DNA from: a virus
DNA length: 64,000 bases
Virus record (IMG/VR): IMGVR_UViG_3300042527_000802
Coordinates: 53,481 to 117,480 of that record
Direction: 5' to 3' (one strand)
In this document: one piece after another, positions 56,601-64,000 of the stretch
Layout of the letters: each line of letters begins with the position of its first letter
Numbering within the stretch: position 1 is the stretch's first letter
The notes under the pieces: model-generated
Seen by the model: only the letters and a program-made list of their open reading frames with translations
What the model was told of the DNA's origin: nothing
Database searches by the model: none
Translations under genes and position numbers: made by a program

Positions 56601-59600
56601 TATACTTCAAAAGCGTCTGAGTCAGAATATCTGGCAACACTATTCAAAAAATCAGCATATTGACAATTTGTAATAGGATATTTTCCTATTTTATAAACAT
56701 ATGATACAGATCCGACTGTTTCTGTTGAAGATAAATTGGGATTAGTTTTAAATCCAATATTATTTGGATCTCCAACTGATACAAATTCTGGTCCGAGTGT
56801 TATATTTTCTTTAGATACTATTCTAAAACCTATATTATTATTTTTTCTATTAGGCATAGTACCCAGATCGTTAATTACAATTAGATTTTTTATCGATAAA
56901 TATATTCTATCATCTATTGGGGTATTATAGGCGCCACCAAAAACTCTGGGCCATCCAAAACTAAATCCCATTGTATTTGACCACTCCCATACTTGGCCAG
57001 CCTGATCATAAGTGCCATATGCGCTTCTGCCACCATTACTACCAACGCTTGTTAAATTTCCTTCTGTTGAATTATTCCAATTAGCGCATGTTGCCCAATT
57101 AGCATAATGAGCAGACAGTTTATTTGTTTGAGATGGGGTGACAGTTCTTGTTGGTGTTATTGTTTGCGTTTTAGTTGGGGTCGGAGTTATAATTGATATG
57201 CAACTAAGTATTGGCGGTGGATTTATACCACCATCTCCACTAAATGTTTGGGCTATGGGATTAATAATAGCATTACTTTGAGTAGCATATGTCCAGTATG
57301 TTGTATTTATTGGATTATAAAAACCAGCTTTGATCCATTCATTCTCAGATGGAATATAATATGTAGAAATATTAAATCGTTTAGATATCCACGCCACATT
57401 CCACAGCACATCGGGATATGTAATTTGATAGACTCCATCTTCTGTGGTTTGGTTCGATATAGATCCCACTGGCTTTCCATTATGTAACCAATTGCAATAT
57501 CTTGCAGCATTTACCATATCTATATTATTCATTGGCTTATTATTAAATACAGGATCGACAACACTATAAGTATAACTTCCTCTATTGCCTGTTCTAACTA
57601 TAGTATCAAATCCACTTTGATGACCTGACCATATAACATCATCAATTAAATTATCCTGACTAATATCGGTTTTAGCAATACTATTTAAAAATTCTACATA
57701 TTCGCATTGTGTCACTAAAAATTTACTGATATAATACTCATATGATACTGATCCTATAGATCTATTAGTAAAGGGAATTGCTGGTGGATTATTTGGATTT
57801 GCAACCCATACAAAATTATTTAAATTTAATGGATTATTCAAGGAGCATATTCTAAATCCTCTGTGTAGCGCACCCACTCGATAAGAACCTTCAGTATATC
57901 CAGGACTAGGTATTGTTGCTATAATAGGAGTCAATTGTTCGCGTGATGAAAGATAACTACCTCCATATAATTTTACTATTGGGTTGAACGGATTAAGATT
58001 TTCACCATTATGGGTCCATTCTTCTAATAATCCGCATTGATCATAAGTTCCATAATAACTTGGCCCACCATTTGTTCCAACAGTTGTTATATTGGTTGTT
58101 TGCCAATTGCCATATTGATCTTTATAATACCAAGTTATACGACGGCAGATTTCATCAAAGCAACCGAAATTGGCGGAGTTATATGATCCTACTACGCCAT
58201 TATCACGAGTTTTTGTTGGAGTAGGAGTTTTAGTTTGTGTTGGTGTTGAAGTAATATTCTTAGTTTTAGTTGGTGTGACAGTTGGGGTGGTGGTGTTAGT
58301 TTTGGTAACCGTTGGAGTCGGAGTTAAATTACTTGATTTTGTTACAGTCTGAGTAGGAGTACGAGTTGGAGTAACTGTTGGAGTTTTAGTTATTGTGGGT
58401 GTTTGAGTTGGAGTTGGAGTAATGTCTAAAGTTGTTAATCTTGTAATAGATAATATCTGTCCAGTGTATGGATTATATTCTACTTTCTTATAGACGCTGT
58501 CATATGTTCGCCCGTCATTAATTCTAAATCTTGTTTTATAAATAAATTGCCATACTGGACCAGATACTTGATAACTAAATGGCAAAATTCGTTTATCTTC
58601 AATAAGCCTATCATTATCGTCTGTTCTCCATGTTATTGCTTGCATATTTTTTGCATTAGGAGACGAGAATTCTGGAGAGCATGTATATATTGTTGAATTT
58701 TGTTGTCCCAATGAATTATATGTTATTATTTGTGCATCAAGTATATCTGATGTTTGAAATATTGGATAACTTGTAGAAATAACAGTTGTGAACAACCAAT
58801 ACGTACCTATATAAGCGTTTGCATTAGGCGCTGGTGGAGTTAAATTTGTATTCCATGGAAATCCACCATAGTCTCCCCAATAATCATATCCATATCTAAT
58901 AGATATAGGGGCGGATACAGTTATTTTGGCCGGTGTTGGGGTAGATGTTGGAGTTTTACTTTTTGTTGGAGTTAAACTTTTTGTTATTGTTGGAGTTGCA
59001 GTTATTGTGCGAGTTGGTGTTCTTGTTGGAGTCTGGGTTCTTGTATGAGTTGGTAGAGGAGGAAGTGGAGTTGCAATATTAGTGCATGGTACTATTGTGG
59101 ACTGAGCGATATTATTTATAACATTTTCAATCCAATCCGTTCTATATAAACTTATACTATCTCTCATAATTTGAACTTGACTATTAGAAAACATATACAG
59201 ATCGATATCGTCTGTATAATCCATAAAATTCATAAATAATGTACCATTAACTTTATCACAAGAATTTGTTGTATATGGATACGTCACATCTCCACGAGTA
59301 GGGCCGGTTTGATCTGGCAAATCCGCTGGACTAGAGCAGCATCTTCCGGGCGCACCACAACACGTTGCATAATTATTTGCTGCACATTGCTCATAAAAAT
59401 TTGGCCCTGCTCCACAACACCAACTATGACTTAATCCTAACCAGTGACCTATTTCATGAGTTAATGTTCTTCCTCTACTATATCTAGTGTTCCTAGGATT
59501 GATATTTGGTCTTCTTAAACTACCAATAGTAGTTGAATCAACTATAACTCCATCATTTCTAGCCCAATAACTTAATTCCATAGCATTAAAATCTGATAAA

Positions 59601-60157
59601 CTTTTCCATCCTGGTGGAGTTTGATCGTCATTATAATATTGAAACCAAGGGAAATATGCTATTCCTAATAAACCAGCATCTAATATATTACCAACCCAAA
59701 TATTTAATGGTTTTATACCATTATCTAGTTGTAAAGTTGGATCTATTCCTCCTTGCGGTGAAGCATATTTTATAGCATCAACTCCAAAGTATGATTCCCA
59801 CTCAGCACTGATTCTGCGGTTAATTCCAGCTAAAGTAAAATTGATTCCAGCACCCCTAGACATGTATCTACAAAATGCTGATGGTAATTGTGTAACGCTA
59901 GTAGTAGTAGCATTAAAATTACTGTTTAGTTCAAACATTTGTTCTTGTACTTGAGCATCAGTAATCTCTGTATATGCCAGACTAGGATTAATCAAAATAT
60001 TGAATACAACCGGTATTGTTACAGTAGTATTTGAATTAGGATCCCATATTCTAGACGATTCATTTAATGTACGTAACGGTAAATACCTACTAGCATATGC
60101 TATATTTGGAAAATCTTCAAATATTTTATCTATTCCACATCTATTTATATTATCCAT
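53681..60157 (-). CDS. Modular adhesin: pappalysin-type metalloprotease, two permuted FGE-like domains, beta modules
   Basis: 2158 aa. Residues 1-345: M43 pappalysin-type metalloprotease with HEIGHWLGLSH (His234, Glu235, His238, His244) and a Met-turn NFMDYTDD. Then Thr/Pro linker (369-411); a beta domain (411-575); linker (576-652); FGE-like copy A (about 657-964); linker (989-1011); FGE-like copy B (1014-1307); long linker (1345-1506); and a C-terminal 650-residue part paralogous to the protein at 7840-10152. In both FGE-like copies the RGG/GFR half precedes the YCNWLHN half. It is probably a virion fibre that cuts or binds host surface protein and glycans. Confidence 0.8.
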   Translation of the reverse strand: MDNINRCGIDKIFEDFPNIAYASRYLPLRTLNESSRIWDPNSNTTVTIPVVFNILINPSLAYTEITDAQVQEQMFELNSNFNATTTSVTQLPSAFCRYMSRGAGINFTLAGINRRISAEWESYFGVDAIKYASPQGGIDPTLQLDNGIKPLNIWVGNILDAGLLGIAYFPWFQYYNDDQTPPGWKSLSDFNAMELSYWARNDGVIVDSTTIGSLRRPNINPRNTRYSRGRTLTHEIGHWLGLSHSWCCGAGPNFYEQCAANNYATCCGAPGRCCSSPADLPDQTGPTRGDVTYPYTTNSCDKVNGTLFMNFMDYTDDIDLYMFSNSQVQIMRDSISLYRTDWIENVINNIAQSTIVPCTNIATPLPPLPTHTRTQTPTRTPTRTITATPTITKSLTPTKSKTPTSTPTPAKITVSAPISIRYGYDYWGDYGGFPWNTNLTPPAPNANAYIGTYWLFTTVISTSYPIFQTSDILDAQIITYNSLGQQNSTIYTCSPEFSSPNAKNMQAITWRTDDNDRLIEDKRILPFSYQVSGPVWQFIYKTRFRINDGRTYDSVYKKVEYNPYTGQILSITRLTTLDITPTPTQTPTITKTPTVTPTRTPTQTVTKSSNLTPTPTVTKTNTTTPTVTPTKTKNITSTPTQTKTPTPTKTRDNGVVGSYNSANFGCFDEICRRITWYYKDQYGNWQTTNITTVGTNGGPSYYGTYDQCGLLEEWTHNGENLNPFNPIVKLYGGSYLSSREQLTPIIATIPSPGYTEGSYRVGALHRGFRICSLNNPLNLNNFVWVANPNNPPAIPFTNRSIGSVSYEYYISKFLVTQCEYVEFLNSIAKTDISQDNLIDDVIWSGHQSGFDTIVRTGNRGSYTYSVVDPVFNNKPMNNIDMVNAARYCNWLHNGKPVGSISNQTTEDGVYQITYPDVLWNVAWISKRFNISTYYIPSENEWIKAGFYNPINTTYWTYATQSNAIINPIAQTFSGDGGINPPPILSCISIITPTPTKTQTITPTRTVTPSQTNKLSAHYANWATCANWNNSTEGNLTSVGSNGGRSAYGTYDQAGQVWEWSNTMGFSFGWPRVFGGAYNTPIDDRIYLSIKNLIVINDLGTMPNRKNNNIGFRIVSKENITLGPEFVSVGDPNNIGFKTNPNLSSTETVGSVSYVYKIGKYPITNCQYADFLNSVARYSDSDAFEVYDSKMDTDIAGGIGRLYNPSSNIPYTYYVKSNMGSKPVVFLSWFSAARYCNWLHNNQPNGTMNNLTTEDGAYSLYGTTSGPFINKNDNAKYYLPNIHEWYKAGYYKGGSTNAGYWDYPTQVSLPAGSSIYDINGIPRCNVATIIGDGQFITSYVCNPPLPPITPTVTPTRLPPWQQSPTPTKTKTQTPTPTKTKTPTKTATPTRTRSTPTPTKTKTVTPTKTVTPTRTVAFSPTPTKSIALTRTPTPTKTVTVTPTVTATRIFPWEQTPTPTISVTKTVTPTVSLTKTLTRTPTLTSSITPTISVTKTVTPTVSLTPSPTPSGLNALECQSCCPHTSLTFWDDPNLVCSDSRITHPISLLSPYYGIIQENNPPSNAYVVLSGTPPQTNLSSRIEIKIPYDPIFSGVYVFDWKNSTDTWQLNTTMTQTSLASYNDVSSSRHNQKIISLAETHNEPTYNGYVEVARLGNSGSNLSGVFAFPTRFVFSAIQPPTDASNQNPLPTGSGHRSVLGFNLPIRWRHEYNDWVVTDAGGHRVSGSKYSKGWETLGPFSWNPSSNLSVSGYATSMSGSNSIRLSGITNNPPIYNLYDTTTKITGVSTKLDYMGFCYRTSASGLPFDNSTYGINIGNFTGIRQQYNKYSISGGYTLDETQLLRNKTDMEAWITFSFSCRTSGTTCNEFDFLSPVTTGFTTISGSCAGSYINADFACGDSVARPDNTYFTTENITGIQVLYSGLSNNVYPFIKLDNVSSGNVYTASRNQVIYINYTGVSNPDNFRSWVNSKFNFVELDNNIITRKWPGVDLYWSKNPNNQNIAWARLIPCDSAAFESSLAGIYIFAVNNIRIWEANGQSGTEFLGQYAHDSNNNRYINVNDDSIQIRFIEDKWHLGKIVSNALQTYYILELTTGGVPQLLDPEFVDYSDYSSSPLSTWNETALPTTCTTLPIGSWTSVGYLGTGNAISIKDPMPLAYNENNPCN
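55640..56122 (-). repeat. Long Thr/Pro-coding repeat linker
   Basis: About 160 residues of TPT(K/R)T-type repeats, including two near-identical SVTKTVTPTVSLT stretches. It is the longest of the linkers in the window and joins FGE-like copy B to the C-terminal beta modules. Confidence 0.85.
57125..57190 (-). repeat. Thr/Pro-coding repeat linker between FGE-like copies
   Basis: A short linker of about 22 residues in the TPTPTKTQTITPTRTVTPS style separates FGE-like copy A from copy B. Confidence 0.7.
58200..58430 (-). repeat. Thr/Pro-coding repeat linker
   Basis: About 77 residues of TPTxTxTPT repeats before FGE-like copy A. Confidence 0.8.
58925..59050 (-). repeat. Thr/Pro-coding repeat linker after metalloprotease
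   Basis: About 42 residues of TRTPTRT-type repeats joining the metalloprotease domain to the next beta domain. Confidence 0.75.
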
Positions 60158-60158
60158 A

Positions 60159-61913
60159 TTATGGGCTCACAGTATAATCGGAGTAATCTATGTCACATTC
60201 ACAAGTATTATTATTTAGGGTTTCTCCCTCTGGGCAAGTTTTGGGAGCAACCAATACTGGTATATTATTGAACGCTTCATATGCAGCATATGCTGATGCT
60301 AAAAGAGCAGCACTTTGAGCTAACAATGATTTATAGTTCATTTGTTCATTATTCATGCCCGCATTAATATTTTCTATATCAATATATTTACCTTGTATTT
60401 GATTCTGTAAATCTAGTAATTCATTTTCTTCACTTGCTATATTACTTAATATTTCTTGTCCTTTTGTTTGTAGAGCGGCTTTGGTTGTTTGTTTTTCAGC
60501 GATTTCTGATTGTACTTGAATAATTGCTTTCTCTATTTGGTCTCTATTAACTGGAAAGTCATCTAAAATAATTGTTCCATCAGGAGCCCTTGGAGTTGCT
60601 TCATCTAATTTTTTATATAATGCCTGTAAAATTTCATCTTGTCGAAGTATATCATCGCTTATATTTTGAATTTGAGGCAAGATACTAGCTAATTCATCAT
60701 ATAGTTGATTGATAATTGTTAAACTAAGATTACTAGATGCTTCAAGTAAATTTTTAGCCGCATTTACATCCGCTAATTGTTTTGCTAGTGCGGCAATAGC
60801 AGCAGCACTTGCTTTAATTCCACTCATTATTGCTTTAAAGGCAAAAAAAGCAGTAGATAAAAGTTCTATTGCAGAAATTACTGCGCCTAAACTTAATGCT
60901 GTTTCCCAACATCCGCACTGTCCAGTTAATGGACTATATATATTTTGCACAGTATATGTTTGATTGCCTTCGCACTCAATATATTGTGTTTCAAAACGAT
61001 TAAATGAGCCATCTGGATTATAAATGGTCTGTACAGAATTTCCACCACTAGTAATTGTTGTAAATATATTATTTACTTGTGATTCCATATCTCCTAGTGA
61101 TAGAGTGGGCGCATTTTCAGAATCAGTAGGTTGTGTTTGTAGAACAAATGGGCTTAACGAAGTAACAATACCGCATATTTCTCTTGTCGCTTCATTGACA
61201 GAAATAGTTGGAACGTCAACAAATATTCCGCTATTAAAATGCACTAAATTAGTATTATAAAGATCAGAACCGCTAGGAACGGTGGCGCATATTTTTATAT
61301 TTCCAGTATATTGCGCAGTTGTGGAGATATCAAATATTGGAAGACTATTACTAATATCGTTCTGTATGAATAAAAAGCCTGATGTGCTAATAGAATCAAA
61401 AGTTACAGAGATACCATGATTGGTATTTATAGTAATATTATTTCCTGCTTCTATAAAGGTTTCATAAACACTAGGATCTGGCGTGACTTGTATAGTTAAC
61501 ATATCAAAAAGAACAATAGTATCATCAATAATTGCTCTAATATATATATTATAACTTTTTTGTATACTATAATTAGGAGTAGAAATAAATTTTAATTGAT
61601 TATCAGTAATAATAAATTCATTATTATCAATAAATGTTGTACTATTTTCTAAAGAATAAACTATAGTACTATTAATAGTATTTGTTACAGATAATGCGCC
61701 AATCAAAAAAATGGGGTCTGCGTCCCAAGGGAGATAATTACTTGATAGTCTAATAAATTTACCACAAGATCCATTTTTAACTGACGCTATACATTCAGCA
61801 ACCGATGAATATTGGCCACCATCGTCTTGGTAACAAAGTCCATTTGCATCACAACTGTATTTGATTTCGTCAGGACAAATACATGAACAGTCTTTATTAA
61901 TATAAGTACTCAT
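60159..61913 (-). CDS. Cadherin-like and coiled-coil virion protein
   Basis: 584 aa from the ATG overlapping the actin-like gene stop (TAATG). Cys-rich N-terminus (CSCICPDE), a cadherin-like beta repeat (about 65-155, with SYNIYIRAIIDD), further beta strands, a hydrophobic/Ala-rich helix (about 350-385), and a long heptad coiled coil (about 385-560). The C-terminus is an EGF-like Cys motif followed by DIDYSDYTVSP, resembling the end of the adhesin at 1-3276. A fibrous or membrane-inserting structural role is likely. Confidence 0.6.
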   Translation of the reverse strand: MSTYINKDCSCICPDEIKYSCDANGLCYQDDGGQYSSVAECIASVKNGSCGKFIRLSSNYLPWDADPIFLIGALSVTNTINSTIVYSLENSTTFIDNNEFIITDNQLKFISTPNYSIQKSYNIYIRAIIDDTIVLFDMLTIQVTPDPSVYETFIEAGNNITINTNHGISVTFDSISTSGFLFIQNDISNSLPIFDISTTAQYTGNIKICATVPSGSDLYNTNLVHFNSGIFVDVPTISVNEATREICGIVTSLSPFVLQTQPTDSENAPTLSLGDMESQVNNIFTTITSGGNSVQTIYNPDGSFNRFETQYIECEGNQTYTVQNIYSPLTGQCGCWETALSLGAVISAIELLSTAFFAFKAIMSGIKASAAAIAALAKQLADVNAAKNLLEASSNLSLTIINQLYDELASILPQIQNISDDILRQDEILQALYKKLDEATPRAPDGTIILDDFPVNRDQIEKAIIQVQSEIAEKQTTKAALQTKGQEILSNIASEENELLDLQNQIQGKYIDIENINAGMNNEQMNYKSLLAQSAALLASAYAAYEAFNNIPVLVAPKTCPEGETLNNNTCECDIDYSDYTVSP

Positions 61914-62914
61914 TATAATATTTGAGATGCTATTAGGCATCCCTTACTTACTGCGTGTAATGGATCTTTTGCGTGTCTTACTTCTTTTATTTTAATCGGA
62001 AAATTATTTTCGGCAATCTTTTTAGAAAATTCTTCTATATATCCATTTGCAAGAGATGTTCCTCCAGCAATGACTATTGTTAATGGATTTTTAAATTTAG
62101 GCAGAGCTTTATGATTTTGCAATGAGACGCTAAGTTGTTTAGTGGTATAATCTATTAGTCTTTCATAGTAAGAAGAAACAGCAGACAAGATAGCATTATC
62201 ATTGGGTTCACCAATTTTAAAAGAGCCGCCCTCTTTTTCTGCTTGAACAACACTATCTGGTTCACCAGTTGCAACAGCACTCATTCTATCTATCCAATCG
62301 CCAGACTTGGTTGTACTAAATACCACTGTAGGCTCACCATTTAACATGATACAAACGTTCGTCATTCCAGCCCCACAACTAATACCAATACCAGTATATT
62401 CATCATTCTCTAATTCGGCATAGCACAATGCTTCTGCTTCATTAATTGCTCTGGCCTCATAACCACATTCAGCTAAAATATTGGTAATAATATCTTCATG
62501 ATATCCTACATCAAAATCATCATCTTCTTGATCTACTGGTTGTGCAGGAACACAGAATACTATCTTTTCATTGGGTTCAGATGATTGGCCAGCAACTTCT
62601 TTTAAAATAAAAGCAAGGATTCGCTTTGCATCTTTTTCTTTAGCCGATACGACGCCCCTAAACATGGGCCTTTTTGCTGTATCATTTCTTTCTACTGCTT
62701 TTTCTAAAGCATCTTTTCCTAATATGATGAATGAGCCATCTTCATCTTTAATGAATACTTTTCCAGCTAATCCTTTTTCTATCATTTTTGTGGCAACTGG
62801 GGTTGTTGGCTTTATGATATAAAATGCATCCCTAAAATCTTTATATTCAATACCATCTTTAGTTTCTTGAGATAATATAATATAACTTGTACCAACATCT
62901 AAGCCTTTTGCCAT
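61913..62914 (-). CDS. Actin-like (ParM/MreB-type) ATPase
   Basis: 333 aa. The actin/Hsp70 nucleotide-binding motifs are in order: phosphate 1 LDVGTSY (5-11), connect 1 NEAEALCYAE (158-167), phosphate 2 GISCGAGMTNV (177-187), adenosine IVIAGGTSLANGY (280-292), connect 2 AVSKGCLIAS. Length matches ParM, Alp and MreB proteins. It may form filaments for positioning or segregating phage DNA or for cell-shape effects. It lies between a 100-aa membrane protein gene and a coiled-coil structural gene. Confidence 0.82.
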   Translation of the reverse strand: MAKGLDVGTSYIILSQETKDGIEYKDFRDAFYIIKPTTPVATKMIEKGLAGKVFIKDEDGSFIILGKDALEKAVERNDTAKRPMFRGVVSAKEKDAKRILAFILKEVAGQSSEPNEKIVFCVPAQPVDQEDDDFDVGYHEDIITNILAECGYEARAINEAEALCYAELENDEYTGIGISCGAGMTNVCIMLNGEPTVVFSTTKSGDWIDRMSAVATGEPDSVVQAEKEGGSFKIGEPNDNAILSAVSSYYERLIDYTTKQLSVSLQNHKALPKFKNPLTIVIAGGTSLANGYIEEFSKKIAENNFPIKIKEVRHAKDPLHAVSKGCLIASQIL

Positions 62915-62917
62915 AAT

Positions 62918-63220
62918 TTATCCTTTCATGTTTTTTAATTTATTAATCGCAGAAGATATATTATCATCTGTTTTTTTTGTTTCCCCAATATTATCGTATT
63001 TTTTTTCTAAATTATCTGTACTAATTTTGGTAACAACTTTCCTCTCGTCTATTGATACAGACTGTTGAGCATCGTTGTTCTGAAAAGTTGATTTATTTTT
63101 ATTTTTACTATTTACAAGTCCAATAGTGTTAGTTGCCACACACTGAGTTCTTCCGTAAAAATATCCACAAAAAAAGACCAATATATTTAATATAATAAGA
63201 TAGTATATTTCAGATACCAT
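62918..63220 (-). CDS. Small membrane protein next to actin-like gene
   Basis: 100 aa from the ATG at 63220, with AGAGGAA upstream; an in-frame start 18 codons earlier lies in the promoter-terminator gap and is unlikely. One membrane segment (about 5-22, YYLIILNILVFFCGYFYG), then a Lys/Asp/Ser-rich, probably disordered tail. It ends three bases before the actin-like gene. It may be a membrane anchor or adaptor for the filament; inference from pairing. Confidence 0.55.
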   Translation of the reverse strand: MVSEIYYLIILNILVFFCGYFYGRTQCVATNTIGLVNSKNKNKSTFQNNDAQQSVSIDERKVVTKISTDNLEKKYDNIGETKKTDDNISSAINKLKNMKG

Positions 63221-63230
63221 TATGATTCCT

Positions 63231-63258
63231 CTTATAGTCTTTTTACACCAAGAGTCAA
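63231..63258 (-). promoter_or_regulatory. Candidate sigma70-type promoter for the actin-like operon
   Basis: On the - strand: TTGACT (63258-63253), a 16-nt spacer and TATAAG (63236-63231). The predicted start is only about 4 nt before the ATG at 63220, and the -10 abuts the AGAGGAA ribosome site, so either the message is almost leaderless or the box is fortuitous. Confidence 0.4.
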
Positions 63259-63260
63259 TA

Positions 63261-63286
63261 AAAAAAGGGGCCAAAAGGCCCCCTTA
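63261..63286 (-). terminator. Rho-independent terminator
   Basis: On the - strand: a GGGGCC stem, TTTT loop, GGCCCC, followed by TTTTTT. It lies just after the HNH gene stop, and ends the transcript from the RuvB-like and HNH genes before the actin-like operon. Confidence 0.85.
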
Positions 63287-63290
63287 GTTA

Positions 63291-63620
63291 TTATGGTCTA
63301 TCTTTAATTTTAAGCAGATATTCTTGACAATCGGATGCTACGTTTGAATTCCAACTTTTATAGTTCATTAAGTGACCAAATACCATATGACATGGACTGT
63401 CACACAATGTTATTAAATTAGACGGATCCAATTCTCTGTTGGGATTAACGTGAACAGGTTCTATATGATGAACTTCTAATTTATCACATCTGCCACAAGC
63501 AGCACAACAAGGATTATCCTTTAAATGTTGTTTTCTAACAGATGACCATTTGGGCGATCTGGTAGCAAATCTTAAAAATCTAGATTTAATACCAAAATCA
63601 ATTCCCAAAATCTTCATCAT
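63291..63620 (-). CDS. Small HNH endonuclease
   Basis: 109 aa. CAAC (38-41), HH (about 51-52, EVHHIEPVHVN), NLITLC and a final CH in CDSPCH give the zinc-type HNH fold. Two adjacent ATGs (63620 and 63617) overlap the RuvB-like stop. Its size fits HNH proteins of phage packaging modules or homing nucleases. A rho-independent terminator follows directly. Confidence 0.82.
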   Translation of the reverse strand: MMKILGIDFGIKSRFLRFATRSPKWSSVRKQHLKDNPCCAACGRCDKLEVHHIEPVHVNPNRELDPSNLITLCDSPCHMVFGHLMNYKSWNSNVASDCQEYLLKIKDRP

Positions 63621-64000
63621 ATGTCGCCTATAATTCGCCCCTTTTGAGTTCTGATAATATATCCTTTTCTAACAAGATATGGCTCAATACTATTTTCAAT
63701 AGTATCAATAGCAATACCTGTCATAGATGATATGGACTTTAAACCAAGAGGAGTACCTTTACTTTTTTGAAGTGTTGATAGATACGTTCTATCATACACA
63801 TCCAATCCATTTTCATCTATTCCCTGTACATTAAAAATATCATCAATTGTAGACGAATCATTATGACAGAATTTATAGTTTTTATACCATTGTAGTCTAG
63901 CATTTAAAATTCGTGGAGTCCCTTTACTTCTTTTAGCAATTTCCAAGAGGTCTTGATCCTCCATGACTATGCCTAGTTTGTCACAATTCAACCTTGCTAG
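63617..64000 (-). CDS. ruvB: RuvB-like Holliday junction helicase, C-terminal part (5' partial)
   Basis: 127 residues are visible; the frame is open to the window edge, so the AAA+ domain lies outside. The visible part has the end of the lid domain (IAKRSKGTPRI) and the winged-helix domain: GLDVYDRTYLSTL, TPLGLKSISSMTGI, ENSIEPYLVRKGYI and TQKGR. This matches the C-terminus of RuvB closely. It is expected to drive branch migration. The stop overlaps the HNH start codon (ATGATGA). Confidence 0.82.
   Translation of the reverse strand, partial: LARLNCDKLGIVMEDQDLLEIAKRSKGTPRILNARLQWYKNYKFCHNDSSTIDDIFNVQGIDENGLDVYDRTYLSTLQKSKGTPLGLKSISSMTGIAIDTIENSIEPYLVRKGYIIRTQKGRIIGDI

Noticed and set aside
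1-64000. tRNA or rRNA genes
   Set aside because: Intergenic gaps are all shorter than about 75 nt, and no cloverleaf-like sequence was noticed in them or antisense to genes.

Overview
The window looks like part of the genome of a large, AT-rich tailed bacteriophage (Caudoviricetes), probably from an uncultured freshwater or environmental lineage. The reasons are gene packing with 1-30 nt overlaps, a phage-type DNA replication, recombination and nucleotide-metabolism set, several free-standing HNH and PD-(D/E)XK nucleases, and two blocks of very long virion-type proteins. No terminase, portal or capsid gene is visible. The host cannot be read from the sequence. The formylglycine-generating-enzyme-like (FGE/SUMF1) surface modules resemble versions I associate with planctomycetes and cyanobacteria, which is only a weak hint.

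Layout. Bases 1-37084 read on the + strand and 37081-64000 on the - strand; the two blocks converge with overlapping stop codons at 37081-37084. (a) 1-5167: two adhesin-like proteins with Thr/Pro linkers and FGE-like domains, plus two small proteins. (b) 5180-11290: small membrane proteins around a papain-like cysteine peptidase and a 770-aa beta-rich protein. (c) 11342-28634: dCMP deaminase, B12-dependent ribonucleotide reductase, PhoH, HNH nuclease, RecA-like recombinase, DnaB-type helicase, DnaG-type primase, dNMP kinase, RecB/Cas4-like nuclease, a DNA polymerase III alpha subunit split into two genes around a DnaQ-like exonuclease, and SSB with its own promoter and terminator. (d) 28702-35252: eight overlapping genes of a glycosyltransferase, nucleotidyltransferase and methyltransferase type. 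(e) 35224-37084: a homing-type nuclease, a putative annealing protein and a zinc ribbon protein. (f) 37454-62914, - strand: giant tail or baseplate proteins of 2414, 2327 and 642 aa, a 2158-aa metalloprotease/lectin/beta-module adhesin, a 584-aa coiled-coil protein and an actin-like ATPase. (g) 62918-64000, - strand: a small membrane protein, an HNH nuclease and the 3' end of a RuvB-like gene.

How it fits together. Block (c) makes deoxynucleotides and copies, repairs and recombines the phage DNA. Blocks (a), (b) and (f) probably build the host-contacting virion surface: modular adhesins sharing FGE-like domains and beta modules, with two different proteases. Block (d) may glycosylate virion proteins, DNA or the host envelope.

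The observations most worth a second look are: FGE-like domains whose two halves appear in swapped order in all four copies; the split polymerase III alpha gene with an exonuclease gene between the halves; a nuclease gene whose conserved N-terminus lies upstream of its first ATG and so implies an ATT/ATA start; a phage actin-like ATPase next to a small membrane protein; and a RuvB-like gene in a phage.
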